A stretch of 64,000 nucleotides of DNA from a bacterium (GCA_021809845.1 JAJZJW010000008.1:1-64000), one strand, 5' to 3'; shown: positions 19,361-29,603, numbered from the stretch's first letter. Notes: generated by a model not told the origin, from the sequence alone. Program-made: numbers and translations.

Positions 19361-20287
19361 ATGAGTCGAGACAACGAAAATACTTTGAATAATAATACTA
19401 ATTATAAAGGATTTCATGGGTTGGTTGATATCGTAGAACAGCTCAGGTCAGAAAACGGCTGCCCATGGGACAAAAAACAAACTGAAGACACTCTTAAACC
19501 TTATGTTTTAGAAGAGGCGTATGAAGTTATAGAAGCGTTAGATTCCAAAGATGCAGATGAAATTTCGGAAGAATTAGGAGACTTGTTGCTGCAAGTCGTT
19601 TTTTTATCCCAAATATATGCGGAGAAGAAAATATTTTCAATTGAAGATGTTATAGCAAAAATAAATAATAAATTATTGCGCAGACACCCCCATGTTTTTG
19701 ATAAAACATTCAGTATGAAAGAAGGTGAGTGTTTAAATGACGTTATATTAGAAAATTGGGAAAAAATAAAAAAACAAGAAAAACAAGAAAAACAGGAAAA
19801 ACAGGAAAAAAAATGCCAAAAAGACATTACATACGATTCTTCAGTTTATGTCATTAAAAATATGCCGGCTCTTCATAGGGCTTATATGGTACAGGAGAAA
19901 GCTTCACGGCAGGGATTCGATTTTTCAAGTATAGACGAGGCGTTGGATAAAATTAATGAAGAGGTAAGTGAACTCAGGCAAGAAATTAAAAATTACAAAA
20001 ACGATTCCGTAGAAATAAAAAGTTCAAAAGCTCATAGCACTCGTCTTGCCAATGAAAACGATGTAAGCAAAATAAAAGAAGAGTATGGCGATTTATTGTT
20101 TTCTATCGTAAATGTTGGGCGGTTATTGGATTTGCATCCGTGCGATGCTTTAAACAATGCATCAGATAAATTTATTAAGAGATTTCACTATATCGAAAAT
20201 AAGCTCGCATTGATTGATGGTTCTGATATTAAATCCGCCGATGCTGTTACTCTTAATAAGCTGTGGGAAGAGGCCAAAGCGTTCTGA
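19361..20287 (+). CDS. mazG: Nucleoside triphosphate pyrophosphohydrolase MazG
   Basis: Hydrolyses NTPs/dNTPs to monophosphates and pyrophosphate, a house-cleaning activity. Two MazG domains are present. The first has CPWDKKQTEDTLKPYVLEE and the metal-binding EELGDLLLQ; the second has KIKEEYGDLLFSIVN. Between them a four-fold Glu-Lys-Gln repeat (DNA about 19,770-19,815, near-identical 9-base units) lengthens the linker, and a second Ser/Lys/Asn-rich insertion lies near residue 220. The total of 308 residues is longer than the roughly 260 usual, due to these insertions. An intrinsic terminator follows at once. Confidence 0.93.
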   Translation: MSRDNENTLNNNTNYKGFHGLVDIVEQLRSENGCPWDKKQTEDTLKPYVLEEAYEVIEALDSKDADEISEELGDLLLQVVFLSQIYAEKKIFSIEDVIAKINNKLLRRHPHVFDKTFSMKEGECLNDVILENWEKIKKQEKQEKQEKQEKKCQKDITYDSSVYVIKNMPALHRAYMVQEKASRQGFDFSSIDEALDKINEEVSELRQEIKNYKNDSVEIKSSKAHSTRLANENDVSKIKEEYGDLLFSIVNVGRLLDLHPCDALNNASDKFIKRFHYIENKLALIDGSDIKSADAVTLNKLWEEAKAF

Positions 20288-20291
20288 TGTC

Positions 20292-20313
20292 AAATGCAAC
20301 TGCATTTTTTTTC
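20292..20313 (+). terminator. Intrinsic terminator after mazG
   Basis: AAATGC at 20292-20297 pairs with GCATTT at 20302-20307 around AACT, followed directly by a run of five T. It begins 4 bases after the mazG stop and is well placed to end the phoH-pgpH-ybeY-dgk-mazG transcript. Confidence 0.6.
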
Positions 20314-20490
20314 TAAAATGTATATATAAATAAAGTACGTGTGTTGCGGACAGAGGGTATAATATTTTAAAAAAGAAAAAGGGAAACTTTTGGGCAATTC
20401 TTATTTTTATATAAAAATATTTATTATATAAGTTGTTACGTAAATAATTTTATCCAAATGCATTTATATTAAACCGAGCATCAATTAAAA

Positions 20491-22086
20491 ATGACCCTTA
20501 AAATCAATATAAATAACAGGTTCAACAATCTTCTATTTTCTATTTTGTCAGGACTATTGCTGATTTTAATATTTCCTGAGTTCAATCTTGAATTTATTGC
20601 ATGGATTGCTTTAGTTCCCTTGTTTATTTCAATAAATAAATCAAAGAGTTTTAAGGAATCTTTTTTTTACGGATTTATTTCAGGACTTATCTTTTATGCC
20701 GGAATATTATACTGGATAGTTTACACTGTGCATGTATTCGGTAATTTGCCGTATTATATTTCTATTTTTGCTTTGCTTCTTCTATCGTCTTATTTGGCTC
20801 TGTATATTGCTTTCTTCGCAGGTTTTGCTAAAATATTGCTCAATCCTTCTATAAAAAACACTAAAATAAATAAGTATTTTGTTAGTTTAAGTTTTATTTT
20901 AGTCCCATCCTGTTGGCTCTTTTTTGAATATCTTAAATCGACTCTCTTAACCGGTTTTCCGTGGGAAAATCTCGGTTTTTCACAATATCTTAATATTCCT
21001 TTTATTCAAATATCAAATATAATAGGTGTTTTTGGGTTATCATTTATTATCGTGCTGGTTAACTTCGTAATTTTTCATTTTATATTTTATAAAAATATTG
21101 CAAAAAAGCAGGCTGTTGTTGAATTTTTGCTCGCTTTATCCGTTATCCTGCTTGTTATTACATACGGATATTTTAATATTTACAGTGTTAAAAAGTCACT
21201 ATCGGGTCGGAAATCCTACAGAGTTGTGGCTATTCAAGGCGATATCGGAATGTTTCAGAAATGGAAAATAACTAAAAAAAGGACTACGCGTATATATTTA
21301 AATTTGACTAAAAAGGCAATGCCTTACAAACCTTATCTTGTCTTATGGCCGGAAACATCTTTGCCTTACATAATTTCGGCATATCCTGCATACTGGAAAA
21401 AGGTAATGAATTTTACTGAAAAAAATAAAATATATTTGATTTTCGGTGCAATAGGCGCCAGATTCTACAACTATAAAGAGCACTATTATAATCGTGATTA
21501 TATGTTTACAAAAACAGGACAATATTCATATTACGACAAACATCATCTTGTGCCTTTCGGTGAATATATTCCTTTAAGGCATCAGCTGCCTTTCCTAGCA
21601 CATATATTAAAAGGCGCCGGCATCGGCAATTTTACACCCGGGAAAAAATTCAGAATTTTAAAGGGCGGCAAAATTAAAGCCGGTTCGATGATTTGCTATG
21701 AGGCATATTTTGACTCATTGGTAAGACATTTTTCAAATGACGGAGCAAATCTTTATATAAGTATTACTGACGATGCATGGTACGGCAAAACGGCTGCCCC
21801 TTATCAGGACATGTCGATGACAGTGTTCTCTGCGGTGGAAAACGATAGATATGTTGCGAGAGCCGGCAATTCCGGCATAAGCGGGTTCATATCGCCTATC
21901 GGAAGTATAATTGCAGAAACTGGAATTTTCAAAAGAACATTTTTGATAGGAAATATAAAATTAATTAATCATAAGACTTTTTTTGCTGTATATGGTAATA
22001 TATTTGCTCATATAATTATTTATATTTTTATAATCTCAATGATACTTTATATTTATTTTAAAAGGAGAAATGCAAACAAAAGATGA
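20491..22086 (+). CDS. lnt: Apolipoprotein N-acyltransferase
   Basis: Adds the third acyl chain to lipoproteins at the inner membrane, a condition for Lol-mediated sorting. The first 240 residues carry about six to seven membrane helices. The periplasmic nitrilase-like domain follows with the catalytic triad Glu in LVLWPETSLPY, Lys in YYDKHHLVPFGEY and Cys in GSMICYEAYFD. The last 25 residues form a closing membrane helix. The 531-residue length is normal. Its stop overlaps the prfB start (ATGA). Lipoprotein transport genes lolC/lolD lie four genes downstream. Confidence 0.95.
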   Translation: MTLKININNRFNNLLFSILSGLLLILIFPEFNLEFIAWIALVPLFISINKSKSFKESFFYGFISGLIFYAGILYWIVYTVHVFGNLPYYISIFALLLLSSYLALYIAFFAGFAKILLNPSIKNTKINKYFVSLSFILVPSCWLFFEYLKSTLLTGFPWENLGFSQYLNIPFIQISNIIGVFGLSFIIVLVNFVIFHFIFYKNIAKKQAVVEFLLALSVILLVITYGYFNIYSVKKSLSGRKSYRVVAIQGDIGMFQKWKITKKRTTRIYLNLTKKAMPYKPYLVLWPETSLPYIISAYPAYWKKVMNFTEKNKIYLIFGAIGARFYNYKEHYYNRDYMFTKTGQYSYYDKHHLVPFGEYIPLRHQLPFLAHILKGAGIGNFTPGKKFRILKGGKIKAGSMICYEAYFDSLVRHFSNDGANLYISITDDAWYGKTAAPYQDMSMTVFSAVENDRYVARAGNSGISGFISPIGSIIAETGIFKRTFLIGNIKLINHKTFFAVYGNIFAHIIIYIFIISMILYIYFKRRNANKR

Positions 22087-23247
22087 AAGAGAATAAAACA
22101 GATAATAGAAAGGCGCTGAATGCGACTCCTAATGAGGATGTTATAATTAACATAGATTTTATAAAGAAAAATATAGAAATTTTAGACGATAAATTATCTA
22201 AAATACGGAGGAGGCTTTGACCCGGATAAAATTAATCAAAGGATAGAGGAAATTGATAAAATCTCGGCAAGCGAAAATTTCTTCAGTAATCAGTCTTTGT
22301 CCGCTTCCGTTTTAAAAGAAAAAGCGTATTTAGAAAATAGATTAAATCCTTTCATGCTGGCTTATGAAGAGTTTAATAATTTAAAAGAATTGGCAGAGTT
22401 GGCTATACAGGAAAATGATTCGGGACTGCTTGCGGAAATTGAACAAAATTTAAAAACTTTAGAAAAAACAGTTCTAAGATTAGAAATTGAATTAACCCTT
22501 TCCGGGAAAGACGATAAATTAAATGCAATTATTGAAATACATGCAGGTTCAGGCGGCACCGAATCCATGGATTTTGCATCTATGCTTTTAAGAATGTATT
22601 TGAGATGGGCAGATAAAAAAAAGTTTTTAGTGAATATCATGGAATTTAACGCGGGGGACGAAGCAGGCGTAAAAAGCGTAACATTTATTGTTTCGGGTCT
22701 ATATGCCTACGGTTATCTTAAATCGGAAACAGGGGTTCATAGGCTTGTAAGGATATCCCCTTTTGATGCCAACAAACGCAGACACACGTCATTTGCATCA
22801 GTGTTTGTTTATCCTGAAATAGAAGATACTTCCGAAATAATCGTAGATGAAAAAGACTTAAGAATTGACACGTACAGGTCAAGCGGGGCGGGCGGGCAGC
22901 ATGTTAACACGACTGATTCGGCGGTTAGGATTACCCATTTGCCGACTGGCGTGGTAGTTGCATGTCAGAACGAAAGGTCGCAGTATAAGAATAAAGATAC
23001 AGCTATGAAGATTTTAAGAGCCAGACTTTACGATTACTATAAAAAACAGAAAGAGGAAGAAGAAAATAAACTGCAGCAGGATAAAAAAGAAATATCATGG
23101 GGCTCCCAAATAAGGTCGTATACGCTTAATCCCAACAGAGTTATTAAAGACCACAGGACAGGAGTAACTGTATATGACACCGAAAGTGTTTTTGACGGCA
23201 ATATAGATGAATTTATTAACGGTTATCTTATAAGTCAGATTTCTTAG
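22083..23247 (+). CDS. prfB: Peptide chain release factor 2 (programmed +1 frameshift)
   Basis: Terminates translation at UGA and UAA. The gene is in two frames: codons 1-45 from ATG 22083 end in CTT at 22215-22217, followed by an in-frame TGA at 22218-22220. A +1 shift reads GAC at 22219-22221 and continues to the stop at 23247, giving about 387 residues. The anticodon-like tripeptide SPF in VRISPFDANKRRHTSF and the catalytic GGQ in GAGGQHVNTTDSAVRITH are intact. The start overlaps the lnt stop. Annotating only the downstream open frame (from TTG 22297) would lose roughly 70 N-terminal residues. Regulation is the family's known autoregulatory loop: low RF2 favours frameshifting. Confidence 0.93.
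22206..22221 (+). promoter_or_regulatory. RF2 programmed frameshift signal
   Basis: The sequence CGGAGGAGGCTTTGAC contains a Shine-Dalgarno-like AGGAGG immediately before CTT TGA C. This is the canonical RF2 recoding site: slippery CUU, in-frame UGA and a following C that makes the stop weak. The frame upstream opens from an ATG and the frame downstream matches RF2 without interruption. Confidence 0.93.
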
Positions 23248-23341
23248 CCGGTCTGGTAAATTTTTTTTGATGCAGTAGTTTTTACTATTTTACTTTTATT
23301 GCGTTTTATGAACTTAATATTTATAAACAGAAGGTGGTTAA

Positions 23342-24829
23342 ATGATAGAAGAAGAATTAAATATTATAGAAAAAAATAGAATAGACACAATAAATATATT
23401 AAAAGGAAAGGATATAAACCCGTTTGACAACAAATTTGCAAAAGAGAATATTATTGATGATATTTTATCTGAATATAATGACGCTTCTAAAGAATTTCTG
23501 GAAGAAAATCATATACACATTAAAACATCCGGAAGAATTCTGATAATAAGAAGTTTTGGAAAGGCTTCTTTTTTCAGGTTAAGAGACGGCTACGGAGAAA
23601 TACAATGCTATATACAAAAAGGTTCAGTTTCCGATGAGGATTTCGAACTTTTTGACAAATTTTTGGATGCCGGTGATATCTGCGGTATAACCGGTCATTT
23701 ATTCAGAACAAAAACAAACGAGCTTACAATCAAAGTCGAAAGTATAAAGCTTTTAAGCAAATCTGTTTTGCCGCTGCCTGAAAAATGGCACGGACTTAAA
23801 GATATAGAAATCCGTTTCAGGAAAAGATACGTTGATTTAATTGCAAATAATGATGTTCGGGATATTTTTAAAAAAAGAGCAGGTACTATCAATTATCTGA
23901 GAACTTTTTTAAATGACAACAGATTTTTAGAGGTTGAAACCCCCATAATGCACGCAAATCCCGGAGGCGCTACGGCAAGACCTTTTAAAACGCATCATAA
24001 CGCATTAGATTTAGAACTTTATATGAGGGTTGCCCCCGAGCTTTATTTGAAAAGATTGTTAGTCGGTGGATTTGACAGGGTATATGAAATCGGCAGAAAT
24101 TTTAGAAATGAAGGAATTTCCATTAAGCATAATCCCGAATTTACAATGCTTGAATTTTATATGGCATATAGCGATTATGAAGATATGATGGAATTTGTAG
24201 AAAAAATGCTGTCAGGCTTAGTTGAAACTATTTGCGGAACATTTGAAATAAATTATATAGGAACGGAGATTAATTTTACCCCCCCCTTTAAAAAAATTAC
24301 ATTACAGGATAGTTTGCATGAAGTTGCCGGTTTTTCAACGGAAGATATAGACTCTGCTGACAAAATTATTAAAATTTTACAAAATTTAAATTTGCCGGCT
24401 GATAATAATTTGACCTATGGGGAGTTGTTGACGGTTTTATTTGAAGAAACAGTGGAATCTAAACTGCTTAATCCGACTTTTGTGACACATTATCCTGTAG
24501 AAAGTTCTCCTCTGGCAAGGAGAAACGATATAAACCCAAATGTTGTTGATAGATTTGAATTTTTTGTTGCAGGGAGAGAATTGGCAAATGCTTTCTCAGA
24601 ACTCAATGACCCATTTGACCAGGAAGAAAGGTTTAAGTCTCAGGTTGATGTTAAATTAAAAGAAGGTTTGCCGGCAGAAATAGACGACGATTATATAGAA
24701 GCGCTGAAATACGGTCTTCCTCCTGCCGCAGGTTGCGGCATTGGCATAGACAGACTTGTTATGCTTTTAACCAATTCTTATTCTATAAGAGATGTTATTC
24801 TATTTCCGTTGCTTAAACCTGTTAAATAA
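23342..24829 (+). CDS. lysS: Lysyl-tRNA synthetase, class II
   Basis: Charges tRNA-Lys. The N-terminal OB-fold anticodon-binding domain (about residues 60-165) is followed by the class II catalytic core: motif 1 around FLEVETPIMHANPGGATARPF, motif 2 FRNEGISIKHNPEFTMLEFY (here given in part, FRNEGIS and NPEFTMLEF), and motif 3 GCGIGIDRLVMLL. The 495 residues are the usual length. An AAGGTGG ribosome-binding site precedes the ATG. It follows prfB, as in many bacteria, and precedes the lol genes. Confidence 0.96.
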   Translation: MIEEELNIIEKNRIDTINILKGKDINPFDNKFAKENIIDDILSEYNDASKEFLEENHIHIKTSGRILIIRSFGKASFFRLRDGYGEIQCYIQKGSVSDEDFELFDKFLDAGDICGITGHLFRTKTNELTIKVESIKLLSKSVLPLPEKWHGLKDIEIRFRKRYVDLIANNDVRDIFKKRAGTINYLRTFLNDNRFLEVETPIMHANPGGATARPFKTHHNALDLELYMRVAPELYLKRLLVGGFDRVYEIGRNFRNEGISIKHNPEFTMLEFYMAYSDYEDMMEFVEKMLSGLVETICGTFEINYIGTEINFTPPFKKITLQDSLHEVAGFSTEDIDSADKIIKILQNLNLPADNNLTYGELLTVLFEETVESKLLNPTFVTHYPVESSPLARRNDINPNVVDRFEFFVAGRELANAFSELNDPFDQEERFKSQVDVKLKEGLPAEIDDDYIEALKYGLPPAAGCGIGIDRLVMLLTNSYSIRDVILFPLLKPVK

Positions 24830-24843
24830 AATAAAATAGATTT

Positions 24844-26064
24844 ATGAATTTTCAAACAAAAGTTGCATTGCATTACCTAAAACCGAAAGGGAATTCTTTT
24901 ATATCTCTTTTGAGTTTTATTTCAATAGCCGGAATAGCGATAGGGGTTATGGCTCTTATCGTAGTAATTTCGGTTATGAACGGTTTTGACCATGCGCTGG
25001 AAGAAAAAATTGTAGGTATAGAATCTCAGGTGGTTGTTTTAAATTACGGCGGGTTAATACCGGATTATAAACATATTGCTAAAAAGATAGGTAAAATAAA
25101 AGGCGTTAAAGAGGTTGCTCCTTTTATATATACCGATGTTATGCTGTCCTCCGACACTACATCTACCGGAAGCGTACTTAGAGGCGTAGATTCGGGAAGT
25201 GAATCAAGGACTACCAATCTTGGCAAATATATTATAAAGGGCTCTCTGCAATCTTTAAACAATAAGAAACATGACGAAATAATTCTCGGGAAGGTTTTGG
25301 CTCAAAGGCTTGGTGTAGAAATAGGCAGTAAAATAAGTGTAATCTCTCCGCAGGGGGAAATTACGCCTTTTGGTATAATGCCAAAATCGGAAACATTCAT
25401 TGTCGGCGGTATCATGAATAGCGGCATGTATACTTACGATTCTACGTTTTCCTTTATTTCTTTAAAAAATGCGCAAAATTTTATAGGATTAAGTGCAAAA
25501 GAGGTAACAGGTATGGAAGTTAAGCTTTATAATATAAATAATGCGAGCCGTGTGGCTGCAGCTATTGATAAAAAATTACATTCTCCTTACTATGCTCTGA
25601 GTTGGGAACAGCTTAATAAAAATTTATTTGCAGCATTAAAACTTGAAAAACTTACGATGTTTGTTATACTCTCGTTAATTGTGCTGGTTGCCGCTTTTAA
25701 TATAATATCTACGCTGATAATGGTGGTAATGGAAAAACGAAAAGATATAGCAATATTAAAATCGATAGGAGCAAGTTCTAAAAACATAATGCAAATTTTT
25801 ATAATTCAGGGTGTCGTAATTGGATTAATCGGAACATTTATAGGTTTAAGCTCAGGTTTTTTAATCAGCTATATTGAGGAAGTTTATCATATAATTAAAC
25901 TGCCGTCATCTGTCTATTACATAACCGATTTACCTGTAAGAATGACCGTTAATGAATTCCTTGTAATAGGCGTCTCTGCCTTGCTGCTTAGTTTCATAGC
26001 CACAATTTACCCGTCATACAAAGCAAGTAAAATTGACCCTGCGGAAGGCGTAAGATATGAATGA
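24844..26064 (+). CDS. lolC: Lipoprotein-releasing ABC transporter permease (LolC/LolE)
   Basis: Inner-membrane part of the complex that extracts mature lipoproteins for transfer to LolA. One N-terminal helix (about 20-45), a large periplasmic MacB-PCD domain (about 46-250) and three C-terminal helices in an FtsX domain are present, in 406 residues. The coupling-helix region EKRKDIAILKSIGASSKNIM is clear, and the protein ends in KASKIDPAEGVRYE, typical of LolC/LolE. Only one permease gene is found beside lolD, which suggests a homodimer (the LolF-like arrangement) rather than LolCE. The stop overlaps lolD by 8 bases. No Shine-Dalgarno is evident. Confidence 0.92.
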   Translation: MNFQTKVALHYLKPKGNSFISLLSFISIAGIAIGVMALIVVISVMNGFDHALEEKIVGIESQVVVLNYGGLIPDYKHIAKKIGKIKGVKEVAPFIYTDVMLSSDTTSTGSVLRGVDSGSESRTTNLGKYIIKGSLQSLNNKKHDEIILGKVLAQRLGVEIGSKISVISPQGEITPFGIMPKSETFIVGGIMNSGMYTYDSTFSFISLKNAQNFIGLSAKEVTGMEVKLYNINNASRVAAAIDKKLHSPYYALSWEQLNKNLFAALKLEKLTMFVILSLIVLVAAFNIISTLIMVVMEKRKDIAILKSIGASSKNIMQIFIIQGVVIGLIGTFIGLSSGFLISYIEEVYHIIKLPSSVYYITDLPVRMTVNEFLVIGVSALLLSFIATIYPSYKASKIDPAEGVRYE

Positions 26065-26755
26065 AAATTTTAAAAATGCAATTTCCCTCAGTAATGTTTC
26101 TAAGATTTTTAAAGCCGGAGCAAACAACGATGAAGTAGTAGTGCTTAAAAATACAGGAATAGATATAAAATACGGTGACTCTATTGCAATAACAGGGGAA
26201 TCCGGAACAGGAAAGAGCACTTTGTTGCACATAATGGGGTGTCTTTTAAAACCAGATAACGGCACTGTAAATTTTTTTGACGATATAGATGTTAATAATC
26301 TGGCGGATAACCGTTTGGCAAAATTTCGCAATAAAAACATCGGTTTTGTTTTTCAATTTCATTACCTCCTTAATGAATTCAACTGCGTAGAAAATGTGGC
26401 GATGCCTTTATTTATAAAAGGAGAGGCTAAAGCATCCGCGTTAAAAAAAGCCAAGGATTATTTATGCGAATTTGGTCTTGAACGCAGATTATATTTTAAA
26501 CCGTACATGCTTTCCGGCGGGGAACAACAAAGGACAGCGGTTGCAAGAGCTTTAGTGGCTGAACCTAAAGTTATCCTTATGGATGAGCCGACGGGAAACT
26601 TAGATCCAAGACAGGCAGGAGCTTTGCAGAAGATAATTTTAGATTTAAAAGAAAAATACAATAAAACATTAATTGTAGTTACTCATGATTCAAATTTTTC
26701 TAATATGATGAATATTAAAATTACCATTGAAAATGGTTGTATAAAAAAATATTAA
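26057..26755 (+). CDS. lolD: Lipoprotein-releasing ABC transporter ATPase
   Basis: Energises lipoprotein release. Walker A GESGTGKSTLLHIMG, Q-loop IGFVFQFHYLL, signature LSGGEQQRTAVARAL, Walker B VILMDEPTGNLD and the switch His in VVTHDSNF are all present in 232 residues. The FQFHYLL Q-loop segment is characteristic of LolD within the MacB/LolD group. It overlaps lolC by 8 bases, so the two are made together. The start at 26057 is in the lolC end. Confidence 0.94.
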   Translation: MNENFKNAISLSNVSKIFKAGANNDEVVVLKNTGIDIKYGDSIAITGESGTGKSTLLHIMGCLLKPDNGTVNFFDDIDVNNLADNRLAKFRNKNIGFVFQFHYLLNEFNCVENVAMPLFIKGEAKASALKKAKDYLCEFGLERRLYFKPYMLSGGEQQRTAVARALVAEPKVILMDEPTGNLDPRQAGALQKIILDLKEKYNKTLIVVTHDSNFSNMMNIKITIENGCIKKY

Positions 26756-26798
26756 ATTAATTGACTTGTTTTTTTTTATTTGATAACTTAATTAAATT

Positions 26799-29564
26799 AT
26801 GCGATATAACAAAATTTTTACATACTTGCTTCTAATTCTTATTATTTTTCTGAGTTTTAACGGTATTGCCCATGCATCTATAAATAATAAAAACGTTTTT
26901 ACGGGTTTTTTTCATCAAAAAGGCAAGCCGGTTCCGCTAAATATTGTTCAATCCTTTAAAACAGCTTTTTTGCAATATATAAAATCTTCCAAACCATATT
27001 TTGTATTAGCTTACTCAAATCTCACGAAAGCTCCTTATTTTAATTTTAATAAAAAAATTAATTTAATAAGAATTAAAAAATTAGGTCATCTCTACAAATC
27101 CGATTATATTATTACCGGCAGTATTGCAAGATTTGGTTCGCAATACAGGCTGCATGCCATGCTCGTTAATTTAAAAAATATTTACCATTCAAAAACATTA
27201 AGGTATACCGGTGTCGGAGAAAGCTCGTTAAATAAAAATATTGGTCTATTAGCCCGTAAAGTGTCCTCGCTTATAGTAATAAATGATAAGCAAAAAAATT
27301 TATCCGCGCTGCATCCTAAATTTTCTCCTAAATTTTCTAAAGTTCAAGACATATATGCAGTGCGCGTGGAAGGCAACATCAGAGTTGGCACCGGATTCAT
27401 TCTTAACGATATATTGCTTAAAAAAGGCAGTGCTTATTCTATAAAGAAAATAAACGAAAGTATTAAAAAATTATACACAACCGGATATTTTAAAAATATA
27501 ACCGTTAATGTTAAGCCTTCATATAAAGGGCTAATTTTAACTTTCATAGTTTCGGAACGACCATATATAAAATATGTCAAATATACAGGGAATGGGTCTA
27601 TATCCATTAAAAAAATAAAAAAAATATTAAATATTCGGCCTGACACTCCATATAGCGGATATAAGGGGTTCGAGGCTTTAAAAATATTAAAATTTCTTTA
27701 TTCTGCGGAAGGATATTATAATGCTAAAATTAAACTTAATAAGACAAAACTTTCGGGAAACTATGTAGGTTTGAATTTTGCTATAAGTCAAAATTCTCCC
27801 GTTATGGTCTCGCAGGTAATCCTTAAGGGGAATACTTCTTATCCTTCAGCAAAATTGTTAGGCGTTATGAATATTAAAACTGTTAATATACTTACGTGGA
27901 TAACCGGCGCCGGAAAATTTGAAAAAGCAAAATTAAATAACCAGATTATCAAACTTTTAAGTTTTTATTATAACCACGGGTACATTGAGGTAAGCGTAAA
28001 AAAGCCGAAATTTATTTTTTCAAAAAACAAAAAATTTGTAAAAATAATATTAACTGTTCATCAAGGTCCTCAATATCGGATATCGAACGTGGACGTCATA
28101 ATGAAAAATAAGGAAAAGCATATTAAAGAATATAATGCTATCGTTAAACTTTTAAAGACAAAAGCCGGTAATATCTTTAACAGAAAAATGATAGAAAAGG
28201 ATATTTTAGGGGTCACAAAATATTTGACCGACAGAGGATACGCATTCGCAAATGTAGAGCCGTCAATAAAAATAAACAGAAAAAAGAGGTCTGTTTTTGT
28301 TAAACTTACAATCCTCAGGGGTAAAATAGCAAGGTTTGGAAAAATTACTATATCTGGTAATGATGTAACATACAGCTATGTCATTTTAAGGGCGCTAGCT
28401 CTTTATCCCGGTGAAAAATATAACCCCGGACTTATTAAAATATCCAGAACTAATCTAAAAAATTTACAGTACTTTAAACATGTTACTATAACCACAGAAA
28501 AAGTTCCCGGAAAAAGCATATTAAATGTTAAGGTTCGGGTAAAAGAAAAAAATACCGGCAAATTTACTATCGGAGGTGGTTATAGCTCAGCCACGGCATT
28601 TATGGCTATAGCTTCGGTATCTGAGTCAAATTTATTCGGAACAGGTATATCGGCTTCGCTAAATGCTCAGGTTGGAGGTCCTTATCAATCTTACAGCTTT
28701 AACGTGTTGCAGCCCTATCTTACATATCTTTACGGCAGACCTCTTTCCTTAGATGTTTCGCTGTATGACACATTTAATTCCCTTTACTATGAATTTGCAT
28801 ACCGGACACTTGGAGGTTCTGTCACAGTTGGGTATCCCTTGTACAAACAAGTTATTACAGAATATGTAAGATACCTGCTTGAACAGGACAATTCCGTGAT
28901 AATTCCGGGATTAGATAATATATTGCCGCAGGGAAGTCTATTAACAAGCGAATTATCTTTTACAACTGTTTACAATACTCTTAATAACCCTATGGTCCCT
29001 ACATCCGGAGATATGGCTAGCTTCAGGGCAAGCATAGCAGGTCCTCCGATAGGCGGAAATGACGACTTTGTCAAATTGACTGCTCAAGAAAACCATTATA
29101 TCCCTTTATGGTGGGGAACGTCTTTTATGGCTAGCGGACAGGCTGGATATGTTGAAACTACAAATTCCAGTGTCCCGCTGCCTATCTATCAAAGATTTTT
29201 TGTCGGCGGCATAACGAACACATATCCTCTTCTTGGATTTATGTACGATTCGGTCGGACCTTCAGAAAACGGGTTGCTGTACGGCGGTACAAAAATGTTC
29301 ACAGTCGGAACAAAATATCTTATTCCTATTTTAAAAAAAATGGGATTCTACGGATTTTTATGGTGGAATGCAGGTAATGCGTGGACAACATCACAGAAGG
29401 TTAACCCATTTAATCTCGATGAGGCGGCAGGTATAGGATTTAACTGGTACTCGCCTTTTGGACCTATCGAAATAACATATGGTAAGATATTAGGTGCTCC
29501 AATTAACGGTAATTCCAGCACCAGAATTCAATTTAGTATGGGAGAAGGTTTTGGCGGATTCTAA
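26799..29564 (+). CDS. bamA: Outer membrane protein assembly factor BamA with extra N-terminal domain
   Basis: Beta-barrel insertase of the outer membrane. After a signal peptide (about residues 1-27, ending IAHASI) there is an additional domain to about residue 165, including the segment SDYIITGSIARFGSQYRLHA, which resembles the FlgO/TolB-N/CsgG type of periplasmic domain. Five POTRA repeats follow (about 180-585; first with VRVEGNIRV, fifth with KITISGN). A C-terminal barrel (about 590-921) contains the VRVKEKNTGKFTIGGGYS entry motif and ends in a strand finishing GEGFGGF. At 921 residues it is some 120-150 longer than usual, because of the N-terminal domain. It sits with skp and the lpx genes in the conserved order. 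Confidence 0.92.
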   Translation: MRYNKIFTYLLLILIIFLSFNGIAHASINNKNVFTGFFHQKGKPVPLNIVQSFKTAFLQYIKSSKPYFVLAYSNLTKAPYFNFNKKINLIRIKKLGHLYKSDYIITGSIARFGSQYRLHAMLVNLKNIYHSKTLRYTGVGESSLNKNIGLLARKVSSLIVINDKQKNLSALHPKFSPKFSKVQDIYAVRVEGNIRVGTGFILNDILLKKGSAYSIKKINESIKKLYTTGYFKNITVNVKPSYKGLILTFIVSERPYIKYVKYTGNGSISIKKIKKILNIRPDTPYSGYKGFEALKILKFLYSAEGYYNAKIKLNKTKLSGNYVGLNFAISQNSPVMVSQVILKGNTSYPSAKLLGVMNIKTVNILTWITGAGKFEKAKLNNQIIKLLSFYYNHGYIEVSVKKPKFIFSKNKKFVKIILTVHQGPQYRISNVDVIMKNKEKHIKEYNAIVKLLKTKAGNIFNRKMIEKDILGVTKYLTDRGYAFANVEPSIKINRKKRSVFVKLTILRGKIARFGKITISGNDVTYSYVILRALALYPGEKYNPGLIKISRTNLKNLQYFKHVTITTEKVPGKSILNVKVRVKEKNTGKFTIGGGYSSATAFMAIASVSESNLFGTGISASLNAQVGGPYQSYSFNVLQPYLTYLYGRPLSLDVSLYDTFNSLYYEFAYRTLGGSVTVGYPLYKQVITEYVRYLLEQDNSVIIPGLDNILPQGSLLTSELSFTTVYNTLNNPMVPTSGDMASFRASIAGPPIGGNDDFVKLTAQENHYIPLWWGTSFMASGQAGYVETTNSSVPLPIYQRFFVGGITNTYPLLGFMYDSVGPSENGLLYGGTKMFTVGTKYLIPILKKMGFYGFLWWNAGNAWTTSQKVNPFNLDEAAGIGFNWYSPFGPIEITYGKILGAPINGNSSTRIQFSMGEGFGGF

Positions 29565-29603
29565 AATAATTTTATATAAAACAAAAAAACAATCGGAGGT
29601 TTT

